Assembly (NCBI GenBank): GCA_963580455.1
Contig: OY756962.1
Location: 16,014,001-16,078,000 of the forward strand
Source: Euonymus europaeus
Taxonomy: Eukaryota > Streptophyta > Magnoliopsida > Celastrales > Celastraceae
Length of the DNA stretch: 64,000 nt
Direction of reading: 5' to 3'
How positions within the stretch are numbered: the first letter of the stretch is position 1; every line of letters starts with the position of its first letter. Position numbers and translations under genes: made by a program. The notes beneath the pieces are model-generated. The model was not told where the DNA came from, did no database searches, and saw only the letters and a program-made list of their open reading frames with translations. Below are positions 1 to 12,900 of this stretch, piece by piece.

Positions 1-160
1 GTTGCTCGATGTACACTTTTTATTGTTCTTCTATGTTAAATTTTATGAGTATAAGCTTCATAGATTATTTCGATGCTAAAAGACCATCTTTCTATAACAA
101 ATGGACAAAACCGTTAAAAGCTCCTCCATAGAGAGAGTTGAGCAACTTCAAACTATCAAA
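1..160. repeat. Representative satellite monomer (T3 type)
   Basis: This is the first complete monomer in the window, exactly 160 bp, chosen to define the phase. It carries the AAGCTT hexamer found in nearly every monomer, which would give a 160-bp HindIII ladder in genomic DNA. Its variable window reads ATGCTAAAAGACCATC, a T3 variant. The dyad lies at the end of the monomer and runs into the next. The length is close to one nucleosome repeat and typical of plant centromeric or subtelomeric satellites. I do not recognise it as a named family. Confidence 0.9.
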
Positions 161-540
161 GTTGCTCGGTGTACACTTTTTATTGTACTTCAATGTCAAA
201 TTTTACGAGTATCAGCTTCCTCGATTTTTTCGATGCTAAAACACCATCTTTCTATGACAAATGGACAAAACCGTTAAAATGCCCTCCATAGAGATTGTGG
301 AGCAACTTCGAACCTTCAAAGTTGTTCGATGTACACTTTTTATTGTTCTTCTATGTTAAATTTTATGAGTATAAGCTTCCTAGATTATTTCGATGCCAAA
401 AAACGAAATTTTTACAACAAATGGCAAAACCGTTAAAAGCCCCTACATAAAGAGAGTTGAACAACTTCGGACCATCAAAGTTGCTCGTTGTACACTTTTT
501 ATTGTTCTTCTATGTCAAATTTTACGAGTATAAGCTTCCA

Positions 541-2295
541 AGATTATTTCGATTCCAAATCACCAACTCTCTATGAGAAATGGACAAAACCGTTAAATGC
601 TCCTCCATAGAGAGTGTGGAGCAACTTCGAACCATCAAAGTTGTTCGATGTAAACTTTTTATTGTTCTTCTATGTTAAATTTTATGAGTATAAGCTTCCT
701 AGATTATTTCGATGCTGAAACACCATCTTTTTACGACAAATGGACAAAACCGTTAAAAGCTCCTCTATAGAGAGAGTTGAGATACTTCGGACCATCAAAG
801 TTGCTCGGTGTACACTTTTTATAGTTCTTCCATGTCAAATTTTACGAGTATATGCTTCCAAGATTATTTCGATTCCAAATCACCAACTTTCTATGAGAAA
901 TGGACAAAACCGTTAAAAACTCCTCTATAGAGAGTGTGGAGCAACTTCGGACCATCAAAGTTGCTCGAAGTACACTTTTTATTGTTCTTCTATGTTAAAT
1001 TTTATGACTATAAGCTTCCTATATTATTTCGATGCCAAAAAACGAACTTTTTACGACAAATGGACAAAACCGTTAAAATATTCTCCATAGAGAGAGTTGA
1101 GCAACTTCGGACCATCAAAGTTGCTCGGTGTACACTTTTTATAGTTCTTCTATGTCAAATTTTACGAGTATATGCTTCCAAGATTATTTCGATTCCAAAT
1201 CACCAACTTTCTATGAGAAATGGACAAAACCGTTAAAAGCCCCTCCATAGAGAGAGTTGAGCAACTTCGGACCATCAAAGTTGCTCGGTGTACACTTTTT
1301 ATTGTTCTTCTATGTCAAATTTTACGACTATAATCTTCAAAGATCATTTCGATTCCAAATCACCAACTTTCTATGAGAAATGGACAAAACCGTTAAAAGC
1401 TCCTCCATAGAGAGTGTGGAGCAACTTCGGACCATCAAAGTTGCTCGATGTACACCTTTTATTGTTCTTCTATGTTAAATTTTATGGGTATAAGCTTCCA
1501 AGATTATTTCGAAGCCAAAAAATGAACTTTTTACGACAAATGGACAAAACCGTTAAAATCTCCTCCATAGAGAGAGTTGAGCAACTTCGGACCATCAAAG
1601 TTGCTCGGTGTACACTTTTTATTTTTCTTCTATGTCAAATTTTACGAGTATAAGCTTCCAATATTATTTCGATTCCAAATCACCAACTTTCTATGAGAAA
1701 TGGACAAAACCGCTAAAAGCCCCTTCATAGAGAGAGTTGAGCAACTTCGGACCATCAAAGTTGCTCGGTGTACACTTTTCATTGTTATTCTATGTCAAAT
1801 TTTATGAGTATAAGCTTCCAAGATTATTTCCATTCCAAATCACCAACTTTTTACGACAAATGGACAAAACCGTTAAAAGCTCCTCTATATAGAGAGTTGA
1901 CCAACTTCGGACCATTAAAGTTGCTCGGCGTACACTTTTTATTGTTCTTCTATGTCAAATTTTACGAGTATAATCTTCAAAGATTATTTCGATTCCAAAT
2001 CACCAACTTTCTATGAGAAATGGACAAAACCGTTAAAAGCTCTTCCATAGAGAGTGTGGAGCAACTTCGGACAATCAAAGTTGCTCGATGTACACTTTTT
2101 ATTGTTCTTCTATGTTAAATTTTATGGGTATAAGCTTCCTAGATTATTTCGATGCCAAAAAATGAACTTTTTACGACAAATGGACAAAACCGTTAAAATC
2201 TCCTCCATAGAGAGAGTTGAGCAACTTCGGACCATCAAAGTTGCTCGGTGTACACTTTTTATTGTTCTTCTATGTCAAATTTTACGAGTATAAGC
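541..2295. repeat. Segmental copy Z1 (about 11 monomers)
   Basis: This segment is repeated at 21968-23722, an offset of 21,427 bp, with shared private variants. These include CGAAGTAC at about 967, TATGGGTATAAGC at about 1484, and ACTTTTCATTGTTATTC at about 1774. Parts of it, together with sequence upstream from about 300, also recur at about 12460-13800 and 18540-19880. The offset is 13 bp short of 134 monomers, which reflects small indels in between. Similarity drops after 2295, where a T3 monomer replaces the T1 monomer of the distal copy. Confidence 0.75.
1259..1286. other. Conserved 28-bp dyad of the monomer (example copy)
   Basis: This is a perfect 9-bp inverted repeat, GAGCAACTT and AAGTTGCTC, around a 10-nt spacer CGGACCATCA. 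It recurs about every 160 bp through the window. It is followed immediately by another small palindrome, GTGTACAC, in monomers with the CGGTGTACAC text. Intact copies occur in most T1- and T2-linked monomers. T4-linked monomers usually have GAGATACTT in the left arm, and the T3 variant with CGGGATACAC often has GAGCAAATT and AAGTTTCTC; each gives two mismatches. It could extrude a cruciform or bind a dimeric protein; neither is shown. Confidence 0.85.
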
Positions 2296-4610
2296 TTCCT
2301 AGATTATTTTGATGCTGAAACACCATCTTTCTATGACAAATGGACAAAACCGTTAAAAGCCCCTCCATAGAGAGAGTTGAGCAACTTCGAACCGTCAAAG
2401 TTGCTCGGTGTACACTTTTTATTGTTCTTCTATGTCAAATTTTATGAGTATAAGCTTCCAAGATTATTTCGATTCCAAATCACCAACTTTCTATGAGAAA
2501 TGGACAAAACCATTAAAATCTCCTCCATAGAGAGAGTAGAGCAAACTTCGAACCATCAATATTGCTCGATGTAAACTTTTTATTGTTCTTCTATGTTAAA
2601 TTTTATGAGTATAAGCTTCCTAGATTATTTCGATGCCAAAAAATGAACTTTTTAAGACAAATGGACAAAATCATTAAAAGCTCCTCCATAGAGAGAGTTG
2701 AGATACTTCGGTCCATCAAAGTTGCTCGGTGTACACTTTTTATTGTTTTTCTATGTCAAATTTTATGTGTATAAGTTCCAAGATTATTTCGATTCCAAAT
2801 CACCAACCTTTTATGAGAAATGGACAAAACCGTTAAAAGCCCCTCCATAGAGAGAGTTGAGCAACTTCGAACCATCAAAGTTGCTCGGTGTACACTTTTT
2901 ATTGTTATTCTATGTCAAATTTTATGAGTATAAGCTTCGAAGATTATTTCGATTCCAAATCACCAACTTTCTATGAGAAATAGACAAAACCGTTAAACGC
3001 TCCTCCATAGGACGAGTGGAGCAACTTCGAACAATCAAAGTTGCTCGATGTATACTTTTTATTGTTCTTCTATGTTAAATTTTATGAGTATAACTTCCTA
3101 GATTATTTCAATGCCAGAAAATGAACTTTTTACGACAAATGTACAAAACCGTTAAAAGCTCCTCCATAGAGAGAGTTGAGATACTTCGGACCGTCAAAGT
3201 TGCTCGGTGTACACTTTTTATTGTTTTTCTATGTCAAATTTTACGAGTATAAGCTTCCTAGATTATTTCGATGCTAAAACACCATCTTTCTATGACAAAT
3301 GGACAAAACCGTTAAAAGCCCCTCCATAGAGAGTGTGGAACAACTTCGGACCATCAAAGTTGCTCGATGTACACTTTTTATTGTTCTTCTATGTTAAATT
3401 TTATGAGTATAAGCTTCCTAGATTATTTCGATGACAAAAAACAAACTTTTTACGACAAATGGACAAAACCGTTAAAATCTCCTCCATAGAGAGAGTTGAG
3501 CAACTTCGGACCATCAAAGTTGCTCGGTGTACACTTTTTATTGTTCTTCTATGTCAAATTTTACGAGTATATGCTTCCTAGATTATTTCGATTCTAAATC
3601 AACAACTTTCTACGAGAAATGGACAAAACCGTTAAAAGCCCTCCATAGAGAGAGTTGAGCAACTTCGGACCATCAAAGTTGCTCGGTGTACACTTTTTAT
3701 TGTTATTCTATGTCAAATTTTATGAGTATAAACTTCGAAGATTATTTCCATTCCAAATCACCAACTTTCTATGAGAAATGGACAAAACCGTTAAAAGCCC
3801 TCCATAGAGAGAGTTGAGCAAATTCGAACCATCAAAGTTGCTCGATGTAAACTTTTTATTGTTCTTCTATGTTAAATTTTATGAGTATAAGCTTCATAGA
3901 TTATTTCGATGCCAAAAAATGAACTTTTTACGATAAATGGACAAAACCGTTAAAATCTCCTCCATAGAGAGAGTTGAGCAACTTCGGACCATCAAAGTTG
4001 GTCGGTGTACACTTTTTATTGTTCTTCTATTTCAAATTTTACGAGTATAAGCTTCCAAGATTATTTCGATTCCAAATCACCAACTTTCTATGAGAAATGG
4101 ACTAAACCGTTAAAGGCCCCTCCATAGAGAGAGTTGAGCAACTTCGGACCATCAAAGTTGCTCGGTGTACACATTTTATTGTTAGTCTATGTCAAATTTT
4201 ATGAGTATAAGCTTCAAAGATTATTTCGATTCCACATCACCAGCTTTCTATGAGAAATAGGCAAAACCGTTAAAAGCTCCTCCATAGAGAGAGTGGAGCA
4301 ACTTCGAACCATCAAAGTTGCTCGATGTAAACTTTTTATTGTTCTGCTATGTTAAATTTTTTGAGTATAGGCTTCCTAGATTATTTCGATACCAAAAAAT
4401 GAACTTTTTACGACAAATGGACAAAACCGTTAAAAGCTCCTCCATAGAGAGAGTTGAGATACTTCGGACCATCAAAGTTGCTCGGTGTACACTTTTTATT
4501 GTTCTTCTTTGTCAAATTTTATGAGTATAAGCTTCCAAGACTATTTCTATTCCAAATCACCAACTTTCTATGAGAAATGGACAAAACCGTTAAATGCTCC
4601 CCCATAGAGA

Positions 4611-5570
4611 GTGTGGAGCAACTTCGGACCACCAAAGTTGCTCGATGTACACTTTTTATTGTTCTTCTATGTTAAATTTTTTGAGTATAAGCTTCCTGGA
4701 TTATTTCGATACCAAAAAATGAACTTTTTACGACAAATGGACAAAACCGTTAAAAGCTCCTCCATAGAGAGAGTTGAGATACTTCGGACCATCAAAGTTG
4801 CTCGGTGTACACTTTTTATTGTTCTTCTTTGTCAAATTTTATGAGTATAAGCTTCCAAGACTATTTCTATTCCAAATCACCAACTTTCTATGAGAAATGG
4901 ACAAAACCGTTAAATGCTCCCCCATAGAGAGTGTGGAGCAACTTCGGACCACCAAAGTTGTTCGATGTACACTTTTTATTGTTCTTCTATGTTAAATTTT
5001 TTGAGTATAAGCTTCCTAGATTATTTCGATACCAAAAAATGAACTTTTTACGACAAATGGACAAAACCGTTAAAAGCTCCTCCATAGAGAGAGTTGAGAT
5101 ACTTCGGACCATCAAAGTTGCTCGGTGTACACTTTTTATTGTTCTTCTTTGTCAAATTTTGTGAGTATAAGCTTCCAAGACTATTTCTATTCCAAATCAC
5201 CAACTTTCTATGAGAAATGGACAAAACCGTTAAATGCTCCCCCATAGAGAGTGTGGAGCAACTTCGGACCACCAAAGTTGCTCGATGTACACTTTTTATT
5301 GTTCTTCTATGTTAAATTTTTTGAGTATAAGCTTCCTGGATTATTTCGATACCAAAAAATGAACTTTTTACGACAAATGGACAAAACCGTTAAAAGCTCC
5401 TCCATAGAGAGAGTTGAGATACTTCGGACCATCAAAGTTGCTCGGTGTACACTTTTTATTGTTCTTCTTTGTCAAATTTTATGAGTATAAGCTTCCAAGA
5501 CTATTTCTATTCCAAATCACCAACTTTCTATGAGAAATGGACAAAACCGTTAAATGCTCCCCCATAGAGA
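4611..5570. repeat. Three tandem 320-bp T2/T1 dimers
   Basis: Units start at 4611, 4931 and 5251, each exactly 320 bp. By eye the first and third units are identical. The middle one differs at only three places (CTCGATG to TTCGATG, CTGGATT to CTAGATT, TTATGAG to TTGTGAG). More diverged dimers flank them at 4291 and 5571. Related dimers recur at 6236-6900, 9755-10420, 15834-16500, 27664-28276 and 28784-29100. In each dimer the T2-linked dyad is intact and the T1-linked one has GAGATACTT in its left arm. Confidence 0.9.
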
Positions 5571-5989
5571 GTGTGGAGCAACTTCGGACCACCAAAGTTG
5601 CTCGATGTACACATTTTATTGTTCTTCTATGTTAAATTTTGAGTATAAGCTTCCTAGATTATTTCGATGCCAAAAAACGAAATTTTTATAACAAATGGAC
5701 AAAACCGTTAAAAGCTCCTCTATGGAGAGAGTTGAGATACTTCGGACCATCAAAGTTGCTCGGTGTACACTTTTTATTGTTCTTCTATGTCAAATTTTAC
5801 GAGTATAAGCTTCCAAGATTACTTCCATGCCAAAACACCAACTTTTTATCACAAATGGACAAAACCGTTAAAAGCTCCTCTATAGAGAGAGTTGAGATAC
5901 TTCGGACCATCAAAGTTGCTCGGTGTATACTTTTTATTGTTCTTCTATGTCAAATTTTACGAGTATATGCTTCCAAGATTATTTCGATT

Positions 5990-8900
5990 CCAAATCACCA
6001 ACTTTCTATGAGAAATGGACTAAACCGTTAAAGGCCCCTCCATAGAGAGAGTTGAGCAACTTCGGACCATCAAAGTTGCTCGGTGTACACATTTTATTGT
6101 TAGTCTATGTCAAATTTTATGAGTATAAGCTTCAAAGATTATTTCGATTCCACATCACCAGCTTTCTATGAGAAATAGGCAAAACCGTTAAAAGCTCCTC
6201 CATAGAGAGAGTGGAGCAACTTCGAACCATCAAAGTTGCTCGATGTAAACTTTTTATTGTTCTGCTATGTTAAATTTTTTGAGTATAAGCTTCCTAGATT
6301 ATTTCGATACCAAAAAATGAACTTTTTACGACAAATGGACAAAACCGTTAAAAGCTCCTCCATAGAGAGAGTTGAGATACTTCGGACCATCAAAGTTGCT
6401 CGGTGTACACTTTTTATTGTTCTTCTTTGTCAAATTTTATGAGTATAAGCTTCCAAGACTATTTCTATTCCAAATCACCAACTTTCTAGGAGAAATGGAC
6501 AAAACCGTTAAATGCTCCCCCATAGAGAGTGTGGAGCAACTTCGGACCACCAAAGTTGCTCGATGTACACTTTTTATTGTTCTTCTATGTTAAATTTTTT
6601 GAATATAAGCTTCCTGGATTATTTCGATACCAAAAAATGAACTTTTTACGACAAATGGACAAAACCGTTAAAAGCTCCTCCATAGAGAGAGTTGAGATAC
6701 TTCGGACCATCAAAGTTGCTCGGTGTACACTTTTTATTGTTCTTCTTTGTCAAATTTTATGAGTATAAGCTTCCAAGACTATTTCTATTCCAAATCACCA
6801 ACTTTCTATGAGAAATGGACAAAACCGTTAAATGCTCCCCCATAGAGAGTGTGGAGCAACTTCGGACCACCAAAGTTGCTCGATGTACACTTTTTATTGT
6901 TCTTCTATGTTAAATTTTGAGTATAAGCTTCCTAGATTATTTCGATGCCAAAAAACGAAATTTTTATAACAAATGGACAAAACCGTTAAAAGCTCCTCTA
7001 TGGAGAGAGTTGAGATACTTCGGACCATCAAAGTTGCTCGGTGTACACTTTTTATTGTTCTTCTATGTCAAATTTTACGAGTATAAGCTTCCAATATTAC
7101 TTCCATGCCAAAACACCAACTTTTTATCACAAATGGACAAAACCGTTAAAAGCTCCTCTATAGAGAGAGTTGAGATACTTCGGACCATCAAAGTTGCTCG
7201 GTGTATACTTTTTATTGTTCTTCTGTGTCAAATTTTACGAGTATATGCTTCCAAGATTATTTCGATTCCAATTCACCAACTTTCTATTAGAATTGTAGAA
7301 AACCGTTAAAAGCCCCTCCATAGAGGGAGTTGAGCAACTTCGGACCATCAAAGTTGCTCGGTGTACACTTTTTATTGTTCTTCTAAGTCAAATTTTACGA
7401 GTATAATCTTCAAAGATTATTTCGATTCCAAATCACCAACTTTCAATGAGAAATGGACAAAACCGTTAAAAGCTCCTCCATAGACAGTGTGGAGCAACTT
7501 CGGACCATCAAAGTTGCTCGATGTACACTTTTTATTGTTCTTCTATGTTAAATTTTATGAGTATAAGCTTCCTAGATTATTTCGATGCCAAAAAACGAAA
7601 TTTTTACAACAAATGGACAAAACCGTTAAAAGCCCCTACATAAAGAGAGTTGAACAACTTCGGACCATCAAAGTTGCTCGTTGTACACTTTTTATTGTTC
7701 TTCTATGTCAAATTTTACGAGTATAAGCTTCCATTATTATTTCGATTCCAAATCACCAACTTTCTATGAGAAATGGACAAAACCGTTAAAAGCTCCTCCA
7801 TAGAGAGAGTTGACCAACTTCGAACCATCAAAGTTGCTCGATGTAAACTTTTTATTGTTCTTCTATGTTAAATTTTATGAGTATAAGCTTCCTAGATTAT
7901 TTCGATGCTGAAACACCATCTTTTTACGACAAATGGACAAAACCGTTAAAAGCTCCTCTATAGAGAGAGTTGAGATACTTCGGACCATCAAAGTTGCTCG
8001 GTGTACACATTTTATTGTTCTTCTATGTCAAATTTTACGAGTATAAGCTTCCTAGATTATTTCGATGATAAAACACCATTTTTCTATGACAAATGGACAA
8101 AACCGTTAAAAGCCCGTCCATAGAGAGAGTTGAGCAACTTCGGACCATCAAAGTTGCTCGGTGTACACTTTTTATTGTTCTTCCATGTCAAATTTTACGA
8201 GTATAAGCTTCCAAGATTATTTCGATGGCAAAACACCAACTCTTTACCACAAATGGACAAAACCGTTAAAAGCTCCTGTATAGAGAGAGTTGAGCAACTT
8301 CGGACAAAACAAGTTTCTTGGGATACACTTTTTATTGTTCTTCTATGTCAAATTTTACGAGTATAAGCTACCTAGATTATTTCGATGTTAAAACACCATC
8401 TTTCTTTGACAAATGGACAAAACCGTTAAAAGCCCCTCCATAGAGAGACTTGAGCAACTTCGGACCATCAAAGTTGCTCGGTGTACACTTTTCATTGTTA
8501 TTCTATGTCAAATTTTACGAGTATAAGCTTCCAAGATTATTTCGATTCCAAATTACCAACTTTCTATGGGAAATGGACAAAACCGTTAAAAGCTCCTCCA
8601 TAGAGAGAGTTGACCAACTTCGAACCATCAAAGTTGCTCGATGTAAACTTTTTATTGTTCTTCTATGTTAAATTTTATGAGTATAAGCTTCCTTGATTAT
8701 TTCGATGCTGAAACACCATCTTTCTATGACAAATGGACAAAACCGTTAAAATCTCCTCCATAGAGAGAGTTGAGCAACTTCGGACCATCAGAGTTGCTCG
8801 GTGTACACTTTTTACTATTCTTCTATGTCAAATTTTTATGAGTATAAGCTTCCAAGATAATTTCGATTCCAAATCACCAACTTTCTATGAGAAATGGACA

Positions 8901-9390
8901 AAACCGTTAAATACTCCTCCATAGAGAGTGTGGAGCAACTTCGAACCATCAAAGTTGTTCGATGTACACTTTTTATTGTTCTTCTATGTTAAATTTTATG
9001 AGTATAAGCTTCCCAGATTATTTCGATGCCAAAAAACGAAATTTTTACAACAAATGGACAAAACCGTTAAAAGCCCCTACATAAAGAGAGTTGAACAACT
9101 TCGGACCATCAAAGTTGCTCGTTGTACACTTTTTATTGTTCTTCTATGTCAAATTTTACGAGTATAAGCTTCCAAGATTATTTCGATTCCAAATCACCAA
9201 CTCTCTATGAGAAATGGACAAAACCGTTAAATGCTCCTCCATTGAGAGTGTGGAGCAACTTCGAACCATCAAAGTTGTTCGATGTAAACTTTTGATTGTT
9301 CTTCTATGTTAAATTTTATGAGTATAAGCTTCCTAGATTATTTCGATGCTGAAACACCATCTTTTTACGACAAATGGACAAAACCGTTAA
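5990..9390. repeat. HOR block X, copy 1 (offset about 3,518 bp)
   Basis: This block matches 9510-12900 at an offset of about 3,518 bp, two bases short of 22 monomers. It also matches 15589-18978 at a further offset of 6,079 bp. Shared markers in order are AAGGCCCCTCC at about 6031, the short-spacer variant AAATTTTGAGTAT at about 6912, the AGAGGGAGTTG variant at about 7322, and the ACAAAACAAGTTTC variant at about 8303. Similarity fails before about 5990 and after about 9390. Confidence 0.8.
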
Positions 9391-9509
9391 AATCTCCTCC
9401 ATAGAGAGAGTTGAGCAACTTCGGACCATCAAAGTTGGTCGGTGTACACTTTTTATTGTTCTTCTATGTCAAATTTTACGAGTATAAGCTTCCAAGATTA
9501 TTTCGATTC

Positions 9510-12500
9510 CAAATTACCAACTTTCTATGAGAAATGGACTAAACCGTTAAAGGCCCCTCCATAGAGAGAGTTGAGCAACTTCGGACCATCAAAGTTGCTC
9601 GGTGTACACATTTTATTGTTAGTCTATGTCAAATTTTATGAGTATAAGCTTCAAAGATTATTTCGATTCCACATCACCAGCTTTCTATGAGAAATAGGCA
9701 AAACCGTTAAAAGCTCCTCCATAGAGAGAGTGGAGCAACTTCGAACCATCAAAGTTGCTCGATGTAAACTTTTTATTGTTCTGCTATGTTAAATTTTTTG
9801 AGTATAAGCTTCCTAGATTATTTCGATACCAAAAAATGAACTTTTTACGACAAATGGACAAAACCGTTAAAAGCTCCTCCATAGAGAGAGTTGAGATACT
9901 TCGGACCATCAAAGTTGCTCGGTGTACACTTTTTATTGTTCTTCTTTGTCAAATTTTATGAGTATAAGCTTCCAAGACTATTTCTATTCCAAATCACCAA
10001 CTTTCTATGAGAAATGCACAAAACCGTTAAATGCTCCCCCATAGAGAGTGTGGAGCAACTTCGGACCACCAAAGTTGTTCGATGTACACTTTTTATTGTT
10101 CTTCTATGTTAAATTTTTTGAGTATAAGCTTCCTGGATTATTTCGATACCAAAAAATGAACTTTTTACGACAAATGGACAAAACCGTTAAAAGCTCCTCC
10201 ATAGAGAGAGTTGAGATACTTCGGACCATCAAAGTTGCTCGGTGTACACTTTTTATTGTTCTTCTTTGTCAAATTTTATGAGTATAAGCTTCCAAGACTA
10301 TTTCTATTCCAAATCACCAACTTTCTATGAGAAATGGACAAAACCGTTAAATGCTCCCCCATAGAGAGTGTGGAGCAACTTCGGACCACCAAAGTTGCTC
10401 GATGTACACTTTTTATTGTTCTTCTATGTTAAATTTTGAGTATAAGCTTCCTAGATTATTTCGATGCCAAAAAACAAATTTTTATAACAAATGGACAAAA
10501 CCGTTAAAAGCTCCTCCATGGAGAGAGTTGAGATACTTCGGACCATCAAAGTTGCTCGGTGTACACTTTTTATTGTTCTTCTATGTCAAATTTTACGAGT
10601 AAAAGCTTCCAAGATTACTTCCATGCCAAAACACCAACTTTTTATCACAAATGGACAAAACCGTTAAAAACTCCTCTATAGAGAGAGTTGAGATACTTCG
10701 GACCATCAAAGTTGCTCGGTGTATACTTTTTATTGTTCTTCTATGTCAAATTTTACGAGTATATGCTTCCAAGATTATTTCGATTCCAAATCACCAACTT
10801 TCTATGAGAAATGGACAAAACCGTTAAAAGCCCCTCCATAGAGGGAGTTGAGCAACTTCAGACCATCAAAGTTGCTCGGTGTACACTTTTTATTGTTCTT
10901 CTAAGTCAAATTTTACGAGTATAATCTTCAAAGATTATTTCGATTCCAAATCACCAACTTTCAATGAGAAATGGACAAAACCGTTAAAAGCTCCTCCATA
11001 GACAGTGTGGAGCAACTTCAGACCATCAAAGTTGCTCGATGTACACTTTTTATTGTTCTTCTATGTTAAATTTTATGAGTATAAGCTTCCGAGATTATTT
11101 CGATGCCAAAAAACGAAATTTTTACAACAAATGGACAAAACCGTTAAAAGCCCCTACATAAAGAGAGTTGAACAACTTCGGACCATCAAAGTTGCTCGTT
11201 GTACACTTTTTATTGTTCTTCTATGTCAAATTTTACGAGTATAAGCTTCCATTATTATTTCGATTCCAAATCACCAACTTTCTATGAGAAATGGACAAAA
11301 CCGTTAAAAGCTCCTCCATAGAGAGAGTTGACCAACTTCGAACCATCAAAGTTGCTCGATGTAAACTTTTTATTGTTCTTCTATGTTAAATTTTATGAGT
11401 ATAAGCTTCCTAGATTATTTCGATGCTGAAACACCATCTTTTTACGAGAAATGGACAAAACCGTTAAAAGCTCCTCTATAGAGAGAGTTGAGATACTTCG
11501 GACCATCAAAGTTGCTCGGTGTACACATTTTATTGTTCTTCTATGTCAAATTTTACGAGTATAAGCTTCCTAGATTATTTCGATGATAAAACACAATTTT
11601 TCTATGACAAATGGACAAAACCGTTAAAAGCCCGTCCATAGAGAGAGTTGAGCAACTTCGGACCATCAAAGTTGCTCGGTGTACACTTTTCATTGTTCTT
11701 CCATGTCAAATTTTACGAGTATAAGCTTCCAAGATTATTTCGATGGCAAAACACCAACTTTTTACCACAAATGGACAAAACCGTTAAAAGCTCCTGCATA
11801 GAGAGAGTTGAGCAACTTCGGACAAAACAAGTTTCTTGGGATACACTTTTTATTGTTCTTCTATGTCAAATTTTACGAGTATAAGCTACCTAGATTATTT
11901 CGATGTTAAAACACCATCTTTCTTTGACAAATGGACAAAACCGTTAAAAGCCCCTCCATAGAGAGAGTTGAGCAACTTCGGACCATCAAAGTTGCTCGGT
12001 GTACACTTTTCATTGTTATTCTATGTCAAATTTTACGAGTATAAGCTTCCAAGATTATTTCGATTCCAAATTACCAACTTTCTATGGGAAATGGACAAAA
12101 CCGTTAAAAGCTCCTCCATAGAGAGAGTTGACCAACTTCGAACCATCAAAGTTGCTCGATGTAAACTTTTTATTGTTCTTCTATGTTAAATTTTATGAGT
12201 ATAAGCTTCCTTGATTATTTCGATGCTGAAACACCATCTTTCTATGACAAATGGACAAAACCGTTAAAATCTCCTCCATAGAGAGAGTTGAGCAACTTCG
12301 GACCATCAGAGTTGCTCGGTGTACACTTTTTACTATTCTTCTATGTCAAATTTTTATGAGTATAAGCTTCCAAGATAATTTCGATTCCAAATCACCAACT
12401 TTCTATGAGAAATGGACAAAACCGTTAAATACTCCTCCATAGAGAGTGTGGAGCAACTTCGAACCATCAAAGTTGTTCGATGTACACTTTTTATTGTTCT

Positions 12501-12900
12501 TCTATGTTAAATTTTATGAGTATAAGCTTCCTAGATTATTTCGATGCCAAAAAACGAAATTTTTACAACAAATGGACAAAACCGTTAAAAGCCCCTACAT
12601 AAAGAGAGTTGAACAACTTCGGACCATCAAAGTTGCTCGTTGTACACTTTTTATTGTTCTTCTATGTCAAATTTTACGAGTATAAGCTTCCAAGATTATT
12701 TCGATTCCAAATCACCAACTCTCTATGAGAAATGGACAAAACCGTTAAATGCTCCTCCATAGAGAGTGTGGAGCAACTTCGAACCATCAAAGTTGTTCGA
12801 TGTAAACTTTTTATTGTTCTTCTATGTTAAATTTTATGAGTATAAGCTTCCTAGATTATTTCGATGCTGAAACACCATCTTTTTACGACAAATGGACAAA
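9510..12900. repeat. HOR block X, copy 2
   Basis: This is the second copy of the 22-monomer block at 5990-9390. It keeps the same ordered set of variants, including TAGACAGTGTGGAGC near 11000, CCATTATTATTTCG near 11248 and the dyad-disrupting ACAAAACAAGTTTC near 11821. A few private changes are visible, such as ACTTCAGACC at about 11015 and GAGTAAAAGC at about 10597. Confidence 0.8.
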
